Assembly (NCBI GenBank): GCA_008638375.1
Contig: VIRR01000553.1
Coordinates: forward strand, 186,001 to 250,000
Length of the DNA: 64,000 nt
Origin: Nyssa sinensis
Lineage: Eukaryota > Streptophyta > Magnoliopsida > Cornales > Nyssaceae
Reading direction: 5' to 3'
Shown here: piece after piece, positions 45,406 through 58,686 of the stretch
Layout: each line of letters starts with the position of its first letter
Position numbering within the stretch: the stretch's first letter is position 1
Program-made: the position numbers and the translations under genes
The notes under the pieces: model-generated
The model's database searches: none
Told to the model about the DNA's origin: nothing
Seen by the model: only the letters and a program-made list of their open reading frames with translations

Positions 45406-48400
45406 GTGTAAAAGATACGAATAGATATGGCGAAGAAGGAAAAGTGAGATGCAGTGTTTCGATTGTTGGGCCGTAGAAAAATTACTCCATAGACGACAGA
45501 TTCCTCCATCCTGCAGGCGGGTCAGCCTCTGCCCAGAGTCCTCCATGCTGCCCGACCATTACAGCATTGCGTGCATAGCTGTATCTACCTTTCCCCAATT
45601 AACATAATGCTGTCGAAAAATAATTAAAAACAAAAAATTTATATTAAAACAAAAACAGTAGATGCAGTCGATCTCCTTATCTTCTTATAATTCATGGAAA
45701 TAAAAAATTAATAATTTATTAATTATTAAAAATTTTATACTTTTATTCATCAATAATTATTTCTTACATATAATTAATTTTTAATAAAAAAATAAAACTT
45801 TATATGTAATTTTTTAATAACATTATAATTTTTTTAAAAAAATACATATAATATTTAACTTATGACATAAAATACTCTTGATGTTTATTTTAAGGATAAA
45901 ATTGTGTTTTCCTATGTTATAATTTTTTTCATTTATAATATTTTTTACTTCAATTATATAAAATTAATGAATATAATTATTAAGACATGTCTTTAATGAT
46001 ATATATATATATAACTACTTTATCTCTTTAATAATAATATTATAAAAAAAATCTAATTATAAAATTAAATTAATTATTTAAAAATTTATTAATTATTAAC
46101 TTATTTAATATTAATTATAAAAAAATCAACAACAACTATGTTATTTTCTTCATCCTACAAAGATTAACTGTATTCCACCTTTCCGAATGAACAAAATGGT
46201 TTATAAAAATAAAACAAAAAAGTCATGTCAAGACTGAATTGGAAAATAATTGTTGTTACGGAAATTGAATTCACTGGTCACAATACTTAACTGCCTAAGA
46301 GGATACAATTAGCAATATTCACTTTAAAAATTTAACTTTTTTTACTTAAAATCTTGAAAAGTAAAATAGTTCAAAAAAATTACTTTTTAGTATTGTGATT
46401 CACTGCATGTACAAACATGGAGAATAGTATCCAAACTACTCTTATTAAATGAGACTTAAACATGTCATTATTTTCGAACAAGCTGTGACTCAATTATTAC
46501 TGTCCGAATGATGATACGATATTCTGATTCAAATAAAATTAGGTTTAATTTAAACCAAAATCAATTTAAACACAACTCCGACTCATAATAATGGATAACT
46601 CGACTGATCTAATCATATTAGATCAATTTAATTCAAATATTTCCAAAACAGAAAAAGCCATAATCACAACATATTACGAGATGTCACCCCGTGCAACGTC
46701 ATTCATGACCTAATATTTTTTTATAATCAGGAAATTACTTGTAACGTTATTTTCACATTAAATCATCAATTTAAGCCCTAACAACAAGTACATGCAATTT
46801 TTTTTATACAAATGGTAGTACACCGTTGCGGTTGTTGGTACCATAGAAAAATTGCTCCATAGGTACGACAAGCGGGTCCAGCCCTGCATGTAGTCCTCCA
46901 TTCTGCCTGGCCATTACCTCCATAGCTGTATCCCACCTTTTCTCAATTAAATTAATGATTTAGAAAAATAATTAAAAGGAAAAAAATGTCATAATAAAAC
47001 AAAACAGGAACTAGTTGGGCTATTTTCTTGGGATAAATTTTGAAGTAAAGTTAAGAAAATATATATATAGTTTAAAATTATTTTTAAATTATTTATGAAA
47101 TTAAGATTGTTTTAAAATTATCTTTCTAAAAAATATTTTTTTATTAAAAAATTATCTTTTAAAAAAACGTTTTTAAAAACATCTTTATAAAAAATAATTT
47201 CAAACCATTTTTTTTCTTTAAATTGTCTTTTAAAAAGCAGTTTTTTAAAAAAATTTATTAAAATTTTTTTTAAAAAAAAGTTGTTTTAAAAGACCATTTC
47301 AAATAAATTTTTTCAAAAGAAATTTTTACAAATAATTCTAATTTAATAAATAAATTTATTATAATTTTATTTTTAAAAAAAATTTAAATAACTCTATTTT
47401 GATAAAAAAAAAAATTCGATTATCTGTACTCCACCTTTTTCTCAATGAAAATAATGATTTAAAAAAATAAAAACAAAAATGTCATATCAAGAGGCAACAG
47501 CTGTGCTATTTCCTTTGGGAATTGGGACCCCCCGAGCAAATCTACACCCAATAATCTTTGTCTTAGTTTTATATTTTATCAAAATTATTTATTTTTATGA
47601 GTTAACAGTGTTGTATTGGTTAAATATTATATAATGTCATATCATGATGTAATATTTAACTAATATAAGACTATTAACTCGTAAAGATAAATACTTTTAA
47701 TAGAATTTTTAAGTAAACCGAACGTTATTTAACCACACCAGTACTTGTCTATTTTATCATGAGTTTACTGAGCACGAATTCATCAAAGAAATGGCCACAT
47801 TCATCTTCTTTGGGTCCAACCAAGAGCGTCCCCAAACGATTAATTTGTAGGAACTATTATATTTATATTTTTTTAATTCAATTCTAAAACATAATTTAGT
47901 AATTAGTTATTTATATTTTTTTAATTTGACCGAGTTAAATTTTCTTTTAATTATAATTTTTATTTTAATAATTATTACCTATCTCAATAATTCAAATTAT
48001 TTTAAGTGCATAATTTAAATTTGACTTTTTTTTTGTTTTAATGTTCAAATTATAACGGTAATTAAGAAGAAAAATATTAATTTTACCAAAACAAAATAGC
48101 ATTTAATTAATTAGTAATTATGATTAACAATAATGTTAGATTGGTAATAGATCAATGATGAGCCATGAAATTAACCAAACTCATAAATAAACAAATATAA
48201 ATGTATGAAAAAAAGTTTTTACAAACTATGAAAATGCAGGATCAGGTATAATGAGTGCAGAAATCAGCACCTTTATCTTTGTTTTTTTTTTCTTGGTGTT
48301 TTTGAGCAACACCACATCATAAATATGCATTACTTTGTATGTGTGTAACTGCATGCGTTTTTTTATTAATTAATCCTAATTGGAAGGGTTTAATAACAAA

Positions 48401-48424
48401 ATTAAAAAGAAAAAATAAAAAAAT

Positions 48425-48475
48425 AATAAAAATAGTACTGATCGTGAGATTGAAAGAAATTGACTTGAAAAAAAA
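48425..48475 (-). repeat. Exon-like module, copy 9 (truncated)
   Basis: Matches the first half of copy 5, then breaks into an A-rich run where about 650 bases of block B are missing. Confidence 0.5.
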
Positions 48476-48787
48476 AAGAAAAAGAAAAGAAAAAGAAGTA
48501 GAAAGATCATAAAATAGTGCAAATTTTGTTATTAGTCTTTATGATCAAATGACTTTGAGAGATTTATGCATTAGTCTTTATTATCTCCAGCACCCAAACA
48601 AGGCTTTACGCATTAAATCATCTGGGCAAGTTCCCGTGGGTGGCTCTGCGTGTGTCACATCAAGCGACATGGAAATCTAAAAGAAAGGTCACTGTTTGTC
48701 CTTTGGTAGAATGATAAAAGCACGCATCACCCAACCCCGCACCCACCAAGTCTGACAGGTCTTTATAACAAAAGAAACAGCGAGTCT

Positions 48788-49010
48788 TGGGACGGTAATT
48801 TTTCCCGTTCTGTCAACATAAAGAACGAGCTCTTTTATCTTCAAATTTTTTTTTTTGTTTTTTCTTTTTATTTGTATTGTTGTATGTTGATCAGACCCAA
48901 ATCATAAATATGTATTACTGTGTGTATCTGTGTGCATTTCTTTATTAATTAATCTTACTTTGAAGATTTTAATAACAAAGTAAAAAAATGTAAGCAAGAA
49001 AAATCAGAAA
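48788..49010. other. Spacer with a diverged copy of the CATAAATATG segment
   Basis: From 48896 the text (CATAAATATGTATTACTGTG and TTTCTTTATTAATTAATC words) is a diverged relative of 16990-17060. This shows the duplicated family extends past block C. Confidence 0.5.
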
Positions 49011-49025
49011 AATAACAATAATAAT

Positions 49026-49105
49026 ACTGATCGTGAAATTAAAAGAGCCTGATTCGAGATCAAAAAATTATGTGTAATTTTTGGCACACAACCTCCAAGG
49101 ATCTG
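49026..49105 (-). repeat. Exon-like module, copy 10
   Basis: Most diverged copy, with TGATCGTGAAATTAAAAGAG and CACACAACCTCCAAGGATCT words. The donor-like GT is lost. It runs directly into an open plus-strand segment. Confidence 0.5.
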
Positions 49106-49227
49106 TGAGGAAAGACGCAAAGAGGAAGAGTATTTCAGTCACTAGCAAAAATTTGAAAAGGCCCTACAAAATAGACTTCAAAAAAGACCCTGCTTTGTTT
49201 GTTCTAGATCAAATAATCAAAGATGTA
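49106..49227 (+). other. Exon-like segment with a strong donor site
   Basis: About 40 open codons, Lys-rich (KRPYKIDFKKDPALFVLDQ), ending at AAAGAT/GTAAGTATC, close to the consensus 5' splice site. I do not recognise the protein and no following exon was found within 2 kb. It is probably a fragment of a host gene. Confidence 0.35.
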
Positions 49228-50071
49228 AGTATCATCAAACCCATCAGTCTCTCTCTAGAAATTATCAACTCGCTTCATCAATCTCTCTCCAGTTAAGGGA
49301 AGAATTATTGGTGATTTGTATTTGTATTTTAATGAACTGTGGATGATTGGTGATCCAAAAAAGAAATTAAATTAAATTGTGAATGATTGAAAAACAGTTC
49401 ATAAAATGAATGCAATGCTTTTATCCTGTGTGAGGTGGGAATAAAGCTATAAAGTATAGACTAAAAAACTGTGTGAGGAAAACTTTGGAACTATAAGTCA
49501 AAATAAAAGAAAGACAAACAAGACTAATAAATATAATTAGATGCTAGACCCTTAGTTAGGAAATAATAACTTTCTTTGAGAAAAAAAATTAACTGGTAAC
49601 GTCGCATCGTGTGACAGTTACTTAAATGAAAATAAAAAATTTCTTTGATACCAACTATAAAATTCAAAATCATTGTAATACTAATTATAAAAATCAATGA
49701 CAAACCAAATCAATATGTTTAATGGAATGTTAAAGTATCACAAGAAAAAGAACAAATTAGAAGAAATTCAAAAAGTTGCCTTCTAAGATGTGAGGAAACA
49801 AAACTTTTATTGAAAACGAAACTTCGATATGGCAGAAGCTTGTCTTGACAATCTAATATTTATTCATGCAGCAATCCGAGCATCCATGCGGCACTGGCTA
49901 GACGCCACTAGCTAGACGCCACAAGCCAATCACAACTTTTAATCTTTGAACACCATAATATAATTATTTTTGGGCTCACAACTCAACGTGACAAACACCC
50001 CCACACACACACATATAAATATATATATATATATAACACTAATTCTAAATGCTATATTGATTAAGGCATCT

Positions 50072-50203
50072 AATTCTACATAAATTAATAATACTATTCT
50101 AACTAGAATAAATATTTCTAGTCACACTAATAATTAATTCCACATAAATTAATAATACTATTCTAACTAGAATAAAGATTTCTAGTCTCACTAATAATTA
50201 ATT
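50072..50203 (+). repeat. Tandem duplication, 64-bp period
   Basis: Two copies share ACATAAATTAATAATACTAT and a TTCTAACTAGAATAAA block, with four or five differences. Confidence 0.85.
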
Positions 50204-50897
50204 ACTCAATTCTTATTTAAGATAAGATTTATCTAAAATATATCAAATAAAACTCAAAATTAAGAATTCTATTAAAACTCTACTATCTTAATTTAATTAA
50301 CCAACAACAATACCACCAGACTTTTATTTCCGAGTAAGGTGGGAGACTAATAAATATGAATTGATAAAGAGTATTCATTGAAGGTTAATGATTTTCTCCT
50401 TTGTGAGGTGGGAAGTTGTATTATGACCTTATTTTTACTGTAAATTTTTCTTTTCTTTATCAATTTATAGGGAAATATATTTGATCAAAATATATAACTT
50501 GTTGAAAAGATAATTCTTATACAGAGCAGCAAAAACATTTAAAAGAAAATTATCCATATGCTTTTGCAAATCACAAATTAAGAATATTATAACATAAAAA
50601 AATTATCCTAACCTGAATGAAGAAGAGAATGAATCATAACTTGGATAAAGCCGCCTCTAAACTCTTATGTCCCTTCTTTGGAATTTGTACAAAAATTAAG
50701 TGTGTCTCTAAAATAGAATTGAAAAGAACAAAAATATGGGAAGCTGAAAAACATTGACCACATACTCTATATACGGACGATTATTTTAAAAAGAAAATAC
50801 TATGATTTTCCAAATATGAATCTCAAAATTTGCATCGAAATGATGTGGCACTATAATATTGATAATATTTTAAATTATTTAATTAATGTATAGCATT

Positions 50898-50902
50898 GAT
50901 GT
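50898..50902 (+). repeat. Left target-site duplication of the solo LTR
   Basis: GATGT, against GATAT at 54540-54544: four of five bases match. Confidence 0.5.
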
Positions 50903-53900
50903 TGTCACGCCCCGAATTCCCGACCGAACCCGGGGAAGCGACTGAAGGAAACAAAAAAAGAAAAGAAATAAATAGAAAGTAAATAAATAACAATTTAACT
51001 CATTTATAAATAAATAAATAAATAAACTATTTTAACTAAGTTTACTAATTTAGATACATAGAGATTATTTAAATACAAGCCTATTCCACTAACATAAAGC
51101 TACATCCATATATACACATACATTCCCGTTTTATAAAAATTTCGGCAGAACCTCCTTTGTTTTTCGAGCCTTTTTGCCCCTGATAAACACAATGCATCAT
51201 ATAACATCATATAAACATAAATACATCACAATCTATCCTCACTCGATGGCCACAACCTTATCAAAGTTAAACATACATCGCCTAATTATACAATCCAAAA
51301 TATACAACCATGATACAACATATATGTCATTGGGCTTAAGCCCGTACATCACAAAACATGCCTCTCGGGCCAAATATCCATCTACAATCAAGTCTCCTCC
51401 ACTCAGCTAAACTTCCTCAAGCCTCAGGTGTCGGGAATATCATATGAAATATGGTTCCCACGAATGGGTCAGCGCCAACATGCTGGTATGGTACAATACT
51501 AATGCAAGGAATAAAATTAAGTCGTGGCATGTGCAAGTGTACATGTATATCTACATGCCTCCCTAATCATTCATACAATATAATGGCAATATACAAACTA
51601 CACATCTGTATAAAACCCTATATCACGTTCACAAATTCATCAACACAATGCACAGGCAACATGCGTGACACACCCATGCATCTCAATGTCACACCCATGT
51701 CTCGCTTCACGGTTCTTCCCCGTTGGCATGCAAGTACCAATATATGTCTCGCTTTACGGTCCGGACCTCGTAGGCCTGCGAGTACCTAATGGCCAATTTT
51801 GGGTTTTTCACCACAGGATCTGCACCCTCATAATGCACCAGCACCTCGTGCTGACCCACACTATGCTTTCAAGGAATCACACGATGCCAATATGCCATGA
51901 TTTCATCATACAATATCGCAATCTCAATAAAACATTTCACCAATGCATAAAGCATGTTTTTTAAACAATATCGTCCTCTTAAAAATAACAATAGCATCTG
52001 AATCATAAGACTTCATCCACAAATATACACATCATGCACAATCAATCGCAATATTTATGCAATCCACATGTCACAATATCAACAATCCTTCTAAAACATA
52101 AATCACATATGATGACAACTCAAGAAGTAAATCACAATCCCCAAATAATCATAAAGAACATGGAAACATATAACAATCCACTCAAAGAAGCAATCATTCC
52201 TATGTGATCTTCTATCAGCAGACAAGCACAAAAAGCATTCAAGCAATATGCACATCAATCCTAATTTAATTCTATTCCTTACTTAGTAAAGTACCATACC
52301 TGATCGGGTTATCTCAACCCCACTAAGTTGTGTCCACTATGCAATCCAATCAACCAGGTTCATCTTTGGTCCACGGTTCGGAAGTTAAAGAAACACACCG
52401 GCATGTTGATCGAGTCGGCCAACCATTTTAAATCCAGTTTCATCAGCTTCTTCAACCTTTTTCCCTCAAGCAGACGATGATCCTGACGGATTCTATCCCT
52501 TAATCATCCCATCCATCAGATATTGAAGAACTTTCCTTTCCTCTTATCAGATTACTGTGCAGAGTTCTCCGAATCAGTAGCTCCGATTACTACAAGCAAA
52601 GTCAGAACCCATGGCTTGCTTTAACCCGAACAGTCAGCTTCATCCATTACTAGATTTTTCCTCTCTGCATATGTTGAATTATATGTAGAATACCCAACAA
52701 GGATGGCCAGACCTCATTTGGATTTCGTAAATAAACCGCTACACAACACCTCAAAATCTACTTGGACAATCTCCTCAAATAATTCTGCTAGCAACTATGA
52801 CCTATTAATAAACATCTCGGTAGCTTCTCATAGTCATCCTTCACTGTAGGAAGCATTGTCATCATCAAATATCTCCTAAATCAAAATCAATCGCACAGGA
52901 ATTCCTTCAAAATTCCACCTTGCACTTTCATTCCCCTCATCTTCCATCAACGCCCCTATCAACTACCAATTTTTCAATTATCACCGGAACCTTCAAGGCA
53001 TCTTTAAATGTTAAGAACTGTAGCTCCAAAGACCACTGTACAAGCTCTCAATTCAGCCAACACTACTGCCCTTGAACTGCAAAAATCCCCTTGTTCTAGT
53101 GCAAATGGTTCCCCTTCGTCCAGAATTCCGGTTGCTTCAATTCACCCGTTACAACCTGAACCATCAACCCTATTTATTTACAAAGTATTGATCCTATTCT
53201 GATCCAAAACTCACAACAATAAGGTGCATCGATTATTTCCAAACACGGCAGAATCAGCAATTTCAACCCACTTGACATCGTTGCTATCGACCATCCGTTC
53301 TGCTTAAACGAAAACCTGTATCCATTCTCCACACAATACTTCGTTCGTTATTAGTTGCACCAATTGTGCCATCCTTCATTCAACTCAATAGACTGACTTA
53401 GCTACAGAGAGCTCAGTCCTATGGCCCAACTCAGCGACCAACGGAACTCATAGAACTTTGTTCAATCACAACCTTGAAGTCATCTTCACCCAATTGGAAC
53501 GATTCCTGTATAAACATCAATATATTGCAGAACCTTTATTGTTCTGACCCCAAAATCTCGTGGCTACCAGCACCGCTTCTGGTTTGCAGCAGCAATCGAC
53601 CAACACCACGTCCAGGAATGGAGGTTCCCCTTTCTACACCGTCACCTTGGTACATATATATATATATATATATATCACTGTATCGAATTGAACACGAGAG
53701 AGAGTCGCCCACCAAGTTTTCAAAAAATCTCCATTTTCTTCAATCTAAACCAAAATCTCAGCACCAATACGCTATTTAAACCTGAATAATCGGCCTCAAT
53801 ACGCATAACAGCCGCACAGCCACGCACACAGTTCCAACCACAAAACCGTAACAACCACACGGTTCCAGGTATCACACCAGCCCCTGCACATGCTGGTTCT

Positions 53901-54539
53901 ACTCCATGGCCGAACAGCAGTTCCACCGCTACACTCGCCCCCCTTTCGCAACTCCAGTAGCAACCTCTGTTCCCAATTGGAACGGCAGAAACAGGGGAAA
54001 TCCAAAAATTGTATCACCCACATGCAAGTCCGAGCTATATCAAAACCCACTTGAACAAGAAACCCAACGTCCAAACCGACTGAAACCATCCATTCCGTAT
54101 TCACGGAACTCTCACCTTTCTGATCAACACCTCCGACAACCACGCCGTCGATGATCGTCTCCTCCACCGTCGCCCCTCTTCTCTTTTTCTCCTTTCCTTC
54201 CCCTGTTTTCACGCGACCTGGCTCACTGATTTTTGTTTCTTTTCTCCATTTTTTTTCCTTTAGTTTCCCTATACACTTAAACACACACCACACATTACAT
54301 ACCACTCCCAAGGCTGCCGACACTCCCTTTTTATCTCTTTTTTTTTTTTAACTTACCATATTAAATATTTTATAAATATTTTTATGCCACAAAATATTAT
54401 AAAATGCTAGTAAATTTGATATAAAGTCGGGGCTCAATTTAATTATTTATTTACCAATATTAGATATTGTTCGGGTCCCATTTTATATTCCCTATTTTTA
54501 TTTTATTATTATTATTATTTTTTTTTTCAAGTCTCTACA
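50903..54539 (+). repeat. Solo LTR of a long-LTR Ty3/gypsy element (Tekay/Del-like)
   Basis: Starts TGTCACGCCCCGAATTCC and ends GTCTCTACA, with a 5-bp near-match duplication outside both ends. Length 3637 bp. No gag-pol coding DNA lies beside it, so it probably formed by recombination between the two LTRs of one element. Inside, 51660-51850 carries doubled CACCCATG/TCTCGCTT words. Open frames of up to 175 codons on the minus strand (53796-54323) have no family match and look accidental. The Tekay/Del label rests on LTR length and start motif only. Confidence 0.65.
53649..53675. repeat. (TA)n microsatellite inside the solo LTR
   Basis: About 12 TA units. Confidence 0.85.
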
Positions 54540-56770
54540 GATATACTACTATATTATTTAAAATAGAAATTTAGGAGACGTAGTATTACTCATTTAAAAT
54601 ATATTGATAGATATTCACTTTATCCCTATCTTTTAAAAAGAGATCATTCTTTATCACGTATGAAATTATCTTCTTTAACTTCTCATTTATTATTATTATT
54701 ATTAAATTTGTTTTTGTAATCCAAATTAGGCTAGGAGTGGGATTGAATAAGTCTTACCCTATCTTGGCTCCAATGAGCTATTAAACCCATTAATAATTTT
54801 CAATCCCATTACATGAAAAATAATTGCACTCCAAAATATGATGATTTTAAAATAAGTCATTTGGTGCTAAATATATGCAAATAAACCTCTCCACATAAAT
54901 TAGCATTTGGGATTAAATAAATTTATTGTTAATATATTTGCAAATTTTCAATTAATTTAATTTCATGATTTATCTTGTTTGATTACAGTTAAAAAAAGTA
55001 TTTTCACAAAATAAATATTTATTTAATAATATTATAGGAAAATATTTTTCTAAAATACTTGAGCCCAATTCCTGTGATCAAATCAAATTAAATTAATCAA
55101 ATCGTATGAATTTCATCTTAAGAATATATGTTCCATCGCCGGTTAAATTAATTAACCAAAATATAAAACATATTGACTTTAATAAGTCTCACTCTTTAAT
55201 AAATCAAAGCAATTAAAACTAAAAGTACGGGTCTATTATACTCTCACGATTAAGAGTTATTTGTTTTAGCAATGATAAAAAATATATCAAAGTTTATAGT
55301 AATTAATGATATAATCTTATCAGCGATCTTGTTCAATGCCTTCCAAATAAACTGACATGCTAGTTTTGAGTCTTTCATTCAAATGAATGAAATAAATTGT
55401 CTACTATGCTACATTCTTTCAGATAGATTGACCAATTTTATCACTAAATATAAACACGGTTTCAGATTATAGTAGCTAATGATTATTATTCATTATTATT
55501 CGTATTATAGATGCGATGGGTAACAGGGTGTAAATAATACTCACATATCTACCTTAATAAAGAGAGTGCGACTTGAACTCATGACTTTCTTCTAGTAAAG
55601 TGGACATTGTGGTTAACTGAACTAATCTCAATTGATTAACTAAATTTTAATTAAATCAAAAATGCTTAAAGTATTATTAAACACTAAATGATAAAAATGA
55701 ATTTTTTTTAAAAAAAATTGAATTTACAAACTTATCATGATTTAGTACTTAATATTTATTTTTATCAAATAGAACCTAAATAATTATAAATATATACTTA
55801 TTAAAGATATAAGACTCATCAAATTACGGGTTTTAATTTTTTTTTTTTATGTTGACATGTCAAATTTAAGAGGATAAAAATTACACTTGTCAGAGGGGTT
55901 TGTCTAACACTTAAAAACAGATTTTTTTATTTCATATTTTAAAAACTTGTTTGTTTAGTAAAAAAAAAAACAAAATCCAAAACTTAATCTTAAATTCAAA
56001 CAATGGTTTAAATTTCAAGAAATTAAATCAAAACAATGGTTCAAATTCCAAGAAATTAATTATCAAATTAATTTTTATTTGATTTGACAATGATATTAAT
56101 ATATATTATATTTATAAAATATTATATTATATTTATATTATACATATAAAATATTATTTTATAATATGCCAAACTTATGATATATAACTTTAATTTTAAA
56201 AAATATTATATAATTTAATAATTAATATATGTTATATTAATTAATCGAATTTGTTAAATCTTGTTATTTTTATTAAATTAATTATTAAATTTGAATAAAA
56301 TTAAATTTTTTATATCATATTTAATTAAATGTACTAAATTTCGATCACATTTTTTAAGAATATTAAAAATTGTGAAAATACAGTAAAAACGTAACCAAAC
56401 ACATTTTTTAAGAATATTAAAAATTGTGAAAATGTAATTCAGATATAATTTATTTCAAAATATTGATTTTTTAAAAATTGTGAAAATGTATTTGGATATG
56501 ATAATCTAAATTATAAAATAGTAAAAAAATTTAAAATTAATAGTTTGTCAATAGCGTATCTCACGTTTTAAAATTAAAAATTTATTTTTTAAAATCTAAA
56601 CAAATAAAGGGGGGCAGTTTTTATTTTTAAAAAATATTATAATAAAATAATAAAAAATATAAATTTCATATATTTAAAAAATAAATACTCACCCCAAGCG
56701 AATAGGACATTGATCTTAAATCCGTCAACGGTCTTATTCGTTGGGAAAGCAGTTGATCTTCCTAAATAAA
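54540..56770. other. AT-rich region without genes
   Basis: (TTA)n lies at 54688-54704. 55500-55640 resembles an old element end (CTTGAACTCATGAC word). 56095-56240 is the reverse complement of block B/C 13245-13395, and 56470-56590 is a diverged direct relative of 10530-10650. Small pieces of the duplicated family are thus scattered here. No coding frame supported. Confidence 0.5.
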
Positions 56771-56783
56771 GATCATGTAAGCC

Positions 56784-58686
56784 ATGCCTTTTATTGGATG
56801 CCTTTCTAGGCCCTTCTACAATCTTCTTGCCAAGGATACTCCATTTGTCTTTGATAGTGCGCGTGTGGCGGCTTTTGAAAAGCTTTGTGACTCTCTTTCC
56901 TCCGCCCCGATCATGCAACCACCCAATTGGTCCATGCCTTTTGAAATTATGTGTGATGCCTCTGACTATGCAGTTGGAGCTGTTTTGGGACAAAGGGTAG
57001 AAAAACTTCCATATGCCATTTACTATGCGAGTAAGACTCTTCATGATGCTCAGTTGAATTATACCACCACAGAGAAAGAGTTGCTCGCTGTAGTCTTTGC
57101 TTTGGATAAGTTCCGTTCTTACCTCCTTGGCTCTAAGGTAGTTATTTATACTGACCATGCTGCTTTGCGGCATTTACTTTCCAAGAAAGAGACCAAGCCG
57201 AGATTGATTAGGTGGATTTTGTTGCTTCAAGAGTTTCATTTGGAAATTCGGGACAAGAAAGGTTCCGAAAATGTCGTAGCCGACCACCTGTCCCGTATTC
57301 TTGTTGAGCACACGAGTGACACTCAACCTTTGCATGACTCGTTTCCTGACGAGCAACTATTTTCTGTGTCATTACTGGAACCTCCATGGTTTGCTCATAT
57401 TGTGAACTATCTTGCAATCGGTCAAATTCCTTCCCAATGGTCCAAACAGGACAAAGATCGATTTTTCTCGCAAGTTAAGTTTTTCTATTGGGAGGATCCT
57501 GTGCTCTTTAAGTATTGCTCTGACCAAGTTATCCGCCGTTGTGTTCCAGAGATTGAGTTTCATAGCATTCTTACTTTTTGTCATTCTTCAGCTTGTGGTG
57601 GCCATTTTAGTGGTCGCAAGACGGCGGCGAAAGTCTTGCAGAGTGGGTTCTATTGGCCCACTCTATTCAAGGATGCACATAATTTTTGCAAGACTTGCAT
57701 TCGGTGTCAGCAAATAAGGACAATGTCTCGCAGAGATATGATGCCTCTTACCCTAATCTTAGTTGTTAAGATATTTGATGTATGGGGTATTGATTTCATA
57801 GGACCGTTTCCACCGTCACTTGACTTTGAGTATATTTTGGTAGCGGTGGATTACGTGTCCAAGTGGATTGAGGCTGTGGCAACTAGAACCAATGACCACA
57901 AAGTGGTAGTCAAATTCATTCAAGAGAATATATTTTCTCGATTTGGTATGCCACGAGCGATTATTAGTGATAGAGGGTCTCATTTTTGTAATAGACCTTT
58001 TGCAATCTTGCTTAAAAAATATTCCATCACTCATAAAGTCGCCACACCTTACCATCCCCAGACTAGTGGGCAAGTTGAAGTGTCGAATAGGGAGGTCAAG
58101 TCAATTCTAGAGAAAACGGTACGGCCCGATCAAAAAAGATTGGTTTGTGCGTTTAAATGATGCTTTGTGGGCATATCGTACCGCTTACAAGACCCCTATT
58201 AGCATGTCTCCTTACCGATTGGTTTTCGGTAGAGCTTGTCATCTCCTGGTAGAGCTAGAGCATAAGGCTATGTGGGCCATTAAGAAATTCAACTTTGATA
58301 TGCTTGTTGCCGGCTCTAATCGAAAGCTCCAACTCAATAAGTTAGAGGAGCTTAGGAATGATCCGTATGAGAGTTCTCGCATTTACAAGGCTCGGACTAA
58401 GGCGTTCAATGATTCTCATATTAATCGTAAGTCTTTTGAGCCCGGTCAAAAGGTGTGGTTGTTTAACTCTAAATTATGGTTGTTTCCTGGGAAGTTGCGG
58501 TCTAGATGGGATGGTCCCTATGAGGTTGTTCAATCTTGGTCTCATGGTGCGGTAAAAATTCATAACCCTCGGAGTGGCCAAACTTTCAAAGTTAATGGCC
58601 AAAGGTTGAAATTGTTTATTGAAGGTGTGGAGGAAGGGAGTTTGATTGAGGAGATTGGTCTTGAAGACCCAGTTTATATTGATTGA
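56784..58686 (+). pseudogene. Athila-type Ty3/gypsy pol remnant: end of reverse transcriptase, RNase H, integrase, C-terminal domain
   Basis: 458 codons run from 56784 to 58157. A one-base shift near 58125-58135 then moves the reading to the frame that ends at TGA 58684-58686. RNase H residues are visible: D58 in CDASDYAVG, the TTEKELLAV motif, D124 in YTDHAALRH and D167 in VADHLSR. Integrase has its finger at H267/H274/C305/C308 and the triad D337 (WGIDFIGPF), D396 (ISDRGSHF) and E432 (GQVEVSNRE). The second frame has [26 protein letters not shown] and [14 protein letters not shown], characteristic of Athila. The real RT match begins a little upstream (about 56770, HAFYW in another frame), so the 5' side is truncated and also shifted. 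Apart from the shift the frame is clean, suggesting fairly recent decay. Confidence 0.92.

Larger units (their letters stand above)
40500..48787. repeat. Segmental duplication block C (non-coding, rearranged)
   Basis: 40503-41408 matches A 5948-6835. 42090-43963 and 45397-48787 match B from 11958 to about 18290. Relative to B, C has an inverted piece (41409-42080), a MULE insertion (43964-45396), a deletion of about 200 bp near 46820 and one of about 650 bp near 48475. The end near 48787 falls inside AAAGAAACAGCGAGTC. No protein family is recognised. Blocks A/B and C share orientation and lie about 30 kb apart. Confidence 0.75.
49230..50902. other. Unassigned AT-rich region before the solo LTR
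   Basis: No gene supported. It includes a doubled CTAGACGCCAC word at about 49899-49921, an (AC)n(TA)n tract (49999-50035) and the 64-bp tandem duplication at 50072-50203. Confidence 0.45.

Noticed and set aside
53796..54323. 175-codon minus-strand frame
   Set aside because: It lies inside the solo LTR, has no recognisable domain or neighbouring exons, and follows from local composition.
56637..57173. 178-codon minus-strand frame
   Set aside because: Shadow of Athila RNase H on the opposite strand.
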